NCBI GenBank assembly: GCA_019418305.1
Contig: DYCA01000015.1
Location: 6,980-40,011 of the forward strand
Direction: 5' to 3'
Source: Clostridiales bacterium
Lineage (GTDB): Bacteria > Bacillota > Clostridia > Oscillospirales > Butyricicoccaceae
Length of the DNA stretch: 33,032 nt
Position 1 is the first letter of the stretch. Each line of letters opens with the position of its first letter. Below are positions 29,641 to 33,032 of the stretch, in pieces. Position numbers and translations under genes: made by a program. Under the pieces are notes generated by a model. That model had not been told where the DNA came from and searched no databases. It saw only the letters and a list, made by a program, of their open reading frames with translations.

Positions 29641-32600
29641 ATGAAAATTGCGGAGAACTGTATCAAACACAACGTCATGACCATTCTCGCGTACATATTG
29701 GTCGTTGTGTTTGGCTTTTATTGCTTTCAATCCCTGCCGCTGGCATTGATGCCGGATATGGAGCTGCCGGTGGCGATTGTATATTCGACCTATGCGGGCG
29801 CGGGACCGGAGGACATCGAGCAGCAGGTGACCAGACCGCTCGAATCTGCCTGTGCGGGCCTTGCGGGTTTGGAGACGCTCAGCTCGACCTCGGCGGAAAA
29901 CATGTCCATGGTCATCGTGCAGTTTGCCTACGGCACCAATCTGGATAAGGCGATGACCGATATGCGCGACAAGGTCGATCAGGCAAAATCCCTGTTGCCG
30001 GAGGACGCGACCGACCCGACTGTCATGTCGATTGACATCGACTCTATGCCGGTCATCATGGTCGCGCTGCGCGGCAACGATTTGGCAAGCCTGCAGTCGA
30101 TGGCGGAGGATGAGATAGCGCCCGCGCTCGAACGTCTGGACGGCGTGGCTTCGGTGGATATTTCGGGCGGCTATGAAAATGAAGTTGCGGTCAAAACTGA
30201 CGCGGCGCGCCTGAAGGGCTATAACCTGACGGTCAGCTCGGTAGCGCAGCAACTCGGCGCGGACAATATGGCCGTGCCGGGCGGCGAACTGGACAGCGGT
30301 TCGCAGACCCTGTCCGTGCGCACGGACGGCGAATATCAGTCGATTGAGGACGTGAAAAACGCCCTGATTTCGCTGCCTGCAGGCGGCACGGTGCGCTTAA
30401 ACCAGATTGCGGATGTGTCTCTGCAGCCCAAGGACCGCGATGCGCTGGCCAAGGTCAACGGCGAGGAATGCCTAATGCTGTCGGTCAACAAGCAGTCTGG
30501 CTCGAATACGGTAGAGATTGCCGAGCGTGCAAAGGCGCAGCTGGACAGCCTTATCGAGAATAACGGCGCGTTGGAGTGGGATTTGGTCATGGACCAGTCC
30601 GACTACATCAACATGACGGTGGACAACGCGATGAGCAACATCTGGATGGGTGTGCTGTTTGCGGCGATTGTGCTGCTGGTGTTTCTGCGCGACTTCGGCG
30701 CGACGCTGGCAATTTCCATCGCCATGCCCTGCTGCATCCTATTTACCTTCCTGCTGATGTTCGCACTGGACATCACGCTCAATATTATGTCGCTGGGCGG
30801 TATTGCGCTGGGCGTCGGTATGATTGTGGATAACTCCATCGTGGTGCTGGAAAACGTGTTCCACTACCGTGCGGACGGCTTTGACCGCTGGGATTCCTGC
30901 GTTAAGGGTACGCATGAGGTAGTGCTGTCGGTCACGGCGTCCACCCTGACCACCATTGCCGTATTCCTGCCGATTGGTCTGTCCGGCGGTCTGACCGGTA
31001 TGATGTTCAAGGAGTTCTGTATCACGATTGTGGCGCTGCTGGCTTCGTCGCTGCTGATTTCGCTGACGCTTGTGCCGCTGCTATGCTACATTCTGCTCGA
31101 CCGCGGCGGCGTGCACCGCCTGTCTGCCGCGGCGCCGGGCCTGCGAGAACAGGTTATCGCGGATAAGCCGGCGATACGGCTGTATAAAAAAGTGCTTAAG
31201 CTGTTTATCACGCGCCGCTGGATTGGCATTGCGGTGACCGTATGCATCTGTGTGGTTTCCATTGTCAGCATTGCGGCGGCCGGCGCGGAGCTGATTCCCG
31301 AGATGGATCAGGGACAGGTGGATGTTTCGGTCAGCATGCCCAGTGGATCGACGATGGAGGAAACGGCTTCCATTCAGGACCGTATTGTAACGATTGCGGA
31401 GCAGACCATCCCCGAAATCGATTTGATCTATTACAGCACGGGCAGCTCGACCTCGATTATGTCCAGTGCATCCGGGGCGAGCGTGACGATTATGCTCAAG
31501 CCGGTCGAGGAGCGCGACCGTTCGGCCGCGCAGATTGCCACGCAGCTGCGCCGCGATTTGGCAGATATCGCAGGTTGTGAGATCACCGTGTCGGATGCCG
31601 GTATGATGGTGATGGACAGCGGTTCGGATATCAGCGTGCAGCTGTCCGGTAAGGATTATGATGAACTGGCAAAAACGGCGGAGGATCTGGCGCGTAAAAT
31701 CGAAGCGCTGCCGGATGCGGTCAACGTCGAGTCCTCTGCGGGCGATCAGGTGCCGCGTGTGGCAATTAAGGTCAACCGCGAAAATGCGTCCCGCTTCGGT
31801 CTGACAGCCGCCACCATCGGCACGCTGGTGCGCGGTGAACTGACCGGATCGGTGGCGACCACGCTGCGCATGAGCGGCGAGGAATACGATGTGACGATCT
31901 CGGGCGATGAAACGCTCACACAGGATATGGATGCGCTCAAGTCTTTGCAACTGCCCGCACCCACCGGCGGCACGGTACCGCTGTCCATGGTTGCGGACGT
32001 GTATACCGAGCTGTCGCCGCAGTCGATTTCGCGTATCAATCAATATGAAACGGTCACCATTACGGGCGAGACCGAGTCGGGCGACAGTGTGAACATTATG
32101 CAGCAGGTAAACGATCTGATTGCAAACTATCAGATGCCCGAGGGCATCGAAGTCGAAAATGGCGACACGTCGGCTTCCAGCATTGAGGAGACGACCCGGT
32201 CGCTGATGACCGCGCTGATGGTGGCGATTTTGCTGGTGTATTTCATTCTGGCCAGCCAGTTTAACTCGTTCGTGCTGCCGGTGGCCATCATGCTGATTCT
32301 GCCGATTGGTTTGCTTGGCTCACTGATGATGCTGTGGCCGACCGGAAACAAGGTGTCCATGGTGGCTCTGTTGGCAGTCATCATTCTGGCCGGTACGGTG
32401 GTCAACTCGTCGATTGTTCTGATTGACTATATTCTGCAGCGCCGCGAGCGAGGCGAGGATAAGCAGACGGCTATCCTCAACGCCTGCCCGCGTCGTGTGC
32501 GGCCTGTACTGATGACCGCGCTGACGACGATTCTCGGTCTGGTGCCGATGGTGTTCTCCGGCGGTGAAGGTTCGGAAATGATGAAGCCGATGGGCGTGGT

Positions 32601-32760
32601 AATGATGACCGGTATGGTGATTTCCACGGTGGCGACGCTGTTTATCACACCCGTGTATTATTCGTTGACCGACGGTTTGACCGAACGTGTGAAAAAACGC
32701 TTTCAACGCCCGAAAAAAGAACGTCATTGGCTGAAAAATTTGAAAAAAGGCGGGGAATGA
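29641..32760 (+). CDS. RND-family (HAE1-type) multidrug/lipid efflux pump
   Basis: A 1039-residue transporter with the AcrB layout: TM1 at about 12-32, a large extracytoplasmic loop, TM2-6 (about 335-505), a second loop, and TM8-12 (about 855-1010). FGFYCFQSLPLALMPDMELPVAIVYSTYAGAGPEDIEQQVTRPLE is the family start. In TM4 the proton-relay pair Asp-Asp of AcrB reads Asp-Asn (GMIVDNSIVVLENV), as in many Gram-positive members. AGTVVNSSIVLIDYI is the second-half equivalent. It uses the proton motive force to expel amphiphiles such as bile acids, drugs or lipids. The ATG at 29641 follows the adaptor stop by 7 bp, with GGGGAGGG upstream. It is the last clear gene of the efflux operon. Confidence 0.95.
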   Translation: MKIAENCIKHNVMTILAYILVVVFGFYCFQSLPLALMPDMELPVAIVYSTYAGAGPEDIEQQVTRPLESACAGLAGLETLSSTSAENMSMVIVQFAYGTNLDKAMTDMRDKVDQAKSLLPEDATDPTVMSIDIDSMPVIMVALRGNDLASLQSMAEDEIAPALERLDGVASVDISGGYENEVAVKTDAARLKGYNLTVSSVAQQLGADNMAVPGGELDSGSQTLSVRTDGEYQSIEDVKNALISLPAGGTVRLNQIADVSLQPKDRDALAKVNGEECLMLSVNKQSGSNTVEIAERAKAQLDSLIENNGALEWDLVMDQSDYINMTVDNAMSNIWMGVLFAAIVLLVFLRDFGATLAISIAMPCCILFTFLLMFALDITLNIMSLGGIALGVGMIVDNSIVVLENVFHYRADGFDRWDSCVKGTHEVVLSVTASTLTTIAVFLPIGLSGGLTGMMFKEFCITIVALLASSLLISLTLVPLLCYILLDRGGVHRLSAAAPGLREQVIADKPAIRLYKKVLKLFITRRWIGIAVTVCICVVSIVSIAAAGAELIPEMDQGQVDVSVSMPSGSTMEETASIQDRIVTIAEQTIPEIDLIYYSTGSSTSIMSSASGASVTIMLKPVEERDRSAAQIATQLRRDLADIAGCEITVSDAGMMVMDSGSDISVQLSGKDYDELAKTAEDLARKIEALPDAVNVESSAGDQVPRVAIKVNRENASRFGLTAATIGTLVRGELTGSVATTLRMSGEEYDVTISGDETLTQDMDALKSLQLPAPTGGTVPLSMVADVYTELSPQSISRINQYETVTITGETESGDSVNIMQQVNDLIANYQMPEGIEVENGDTSASSIEETTRSLMTALMVAILLVYFILASQFNSFVLPVAIMLILPIGLLGSLMMLWPTGNKVSMVALLAVIILAGTVVNSSIVLIDYILQRRERGEDKQTAILNACPRRVRPVLMTALTTILGLVPMVFSGGEGSEMMKPMGVVMMTGMVISTVATLFITPVYYSLTDGLTERVKKRFQRPKKERHWLKNLKKGGE

Positions 32761-32783
32761 CGGAAATTTAGGATAAGTGACCG

Positions 32784-32812
32784 TTGCAATTTTGCGCCGG
32801 ATACGGTATGAT
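32784..32812 (+). promoter_or_regulatory. Promoter upstream of the last lipoprotein gene
   Basis: TTGCAA (32784-32789), 17 bp spacer, TATGAT (32807-32812). Confidence 0.65.
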
Positions 32813-32815
32813 TAA

Positions 32816-32842
32816 GGCGGCACCGCAGGGAGCGGTGCCGCC
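32816..32842 (+). terminator. Hairpin in the leader of the last gene
   Basis: An 11 bp perfect stem (32816-32826 with 32832-32842) is followed only by TGATTTG. It lies downstream of the promoter at 32784, so it may be the RND operon terminator, an attenuator for the next gene, or both. Confidence 0.55.
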
Positions 32843-32882
32843 TGATTTGTAGAGGAAGAGAAGAATAAGGGAGGCGGGCAGA

Positions 32883-33032
32883 ATGAAACGATCGATTGCC
32901 GTGATGGTGCTCGGCATCCTGCTTTTGTCCGGGTGTACACAGCAGACCGATGTGATGGAGCCGACGGCGGAGGAGACTGCCAAGGTCAATCCGCAGACAC
33001 AGGCGCTGGAGGCGGCGACGCAGGCGGGACTG
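32883..33032 (+). CDS. Putative lipoprotein (N-terminus only, runs off the window)
   Basis: Fifty codons are open from the ATG at 32883 to the window end. MKRSIAVMVLGILLLSGCTQQTD is a lipoprotein signal with the lipobox LLSGC. What follows is hydrophilic and rich in Glu, Thr and Gln, a typical linker before a folded domain. GGGAGGCGGG is the ribosome site. The function cannot be judged from this part. It has its own promoter and is probably not in the RND operon. Confidence 0.7.
   Translation, partial: MKRSIAVMVLGILLLSGCTQQTDVMEPTAEETAKVNPQTQALEAATQAGL

Noticed and set aside
1..33032. Insertion sequences, prophage, tRNA, rRNA, riboswitch or CRISPR array
   Set aside because: No transposase or phage protein, no tRNA-like cloverleaf, no recognised riboswitch core and no repeat-spacer pattern could be seen.

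Overview
The window is a 33 kb stretch of ordinary chromosome, not a mobile island. I see no IS, phage, tRNA, rRNA or CRISPR signature. Several traits point to a Gram-positive anaerobe of the class Clostridia, probably a gut Oscillospirales/Butyricicoccaceae-type genome. These are high-GC coding sequence with AT-rich intergenic promoters, strong AGGAGG ribosome sites, TTGACA/TATAAT-type promoters, many short hairpin plus T-run terminators, a tryptophanase-like lyase with a sodium symporter, PadR and LacI regulators, a DUF4179-type anti-sigma protein and a TIGR03943-like domain. The taxonomic call is inference from gene content.

Region 1 (1-6139) is an amino-acid catabolism locus. A partial threonine aldolase and a YheO/DauR-type regulator lie on the minus strand. 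Divergently, ridA and a 551-residue tryptophanase/tyrosine phenol-lyase relative form an operon. After a terminator comes a sodium:amino-acid symporter, then a small PsiE-like membrane protein. The implied chemistry is uptake of an amino acid, PLP-dependent beta-elimination, and RidA clearance of the aminoacrylate product.

Region 2 (6160-9493) has a two-component system (OmpR-type regulator plus histidine kinase) and a NagD-like HAD phosphatase, all on the minus strand.

Region 3 (9665-14947) starts with a tightly overlapping three-gene operon: an HSL-type alpha/beta hydrolase, a condensation-domain-like acyltransferase and a zinc-ribbon membrane protein. A compact LtaS-type sulfatase-fold enzyme follows, then nucleoside diphosphate kinase on the minus strand. 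The second condensation-like protein at 20817 is a distant paralogue of the one in this operon.

Region 4 (15023-20652) holds three regulatory modules. TetR-MATE (minus) and PadR with a SEDS (FtsW/RodA-like) protein carrying an N-terminal HAAS-like prefix (plus) are transcribed divergently. Each promoter has a palindrome filling the 17 bp spacer and a second copy downstream. An ECF sigma factor with a DUF4179-type membrane protein follows.

Region 5 (20817-24600) contains the lone condensation-like paralogue and a pair of G3E (COG0523) GTPases. One GTPase has a 55-residue His/Cys-rich loop; the other has a C-terminal TIGR03943-like domain. About 275 bp of hairpin-dense non-coding DNA follows.

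Region 6 (24602-33032) has an inositol-2-dehydrogenase-like IolG divergent from a LacI regulator. A TolC-like protein, a lipoprotein membrane-fusion protein and an RND pump follow in the same direction, so the operon may include lacI. The window ends inside a new lipoprotein gene.

The most promising leads are the lyase/RidA/symporter locus with its mixed active-site signature, the hydrolase/condensation-like/zinc-ribbon operon, the paired palindromic operators of the TetR and PadR modules, the fused G3E GTPase, and a TolC-RND tripartite set in an apparent Gram-positive.
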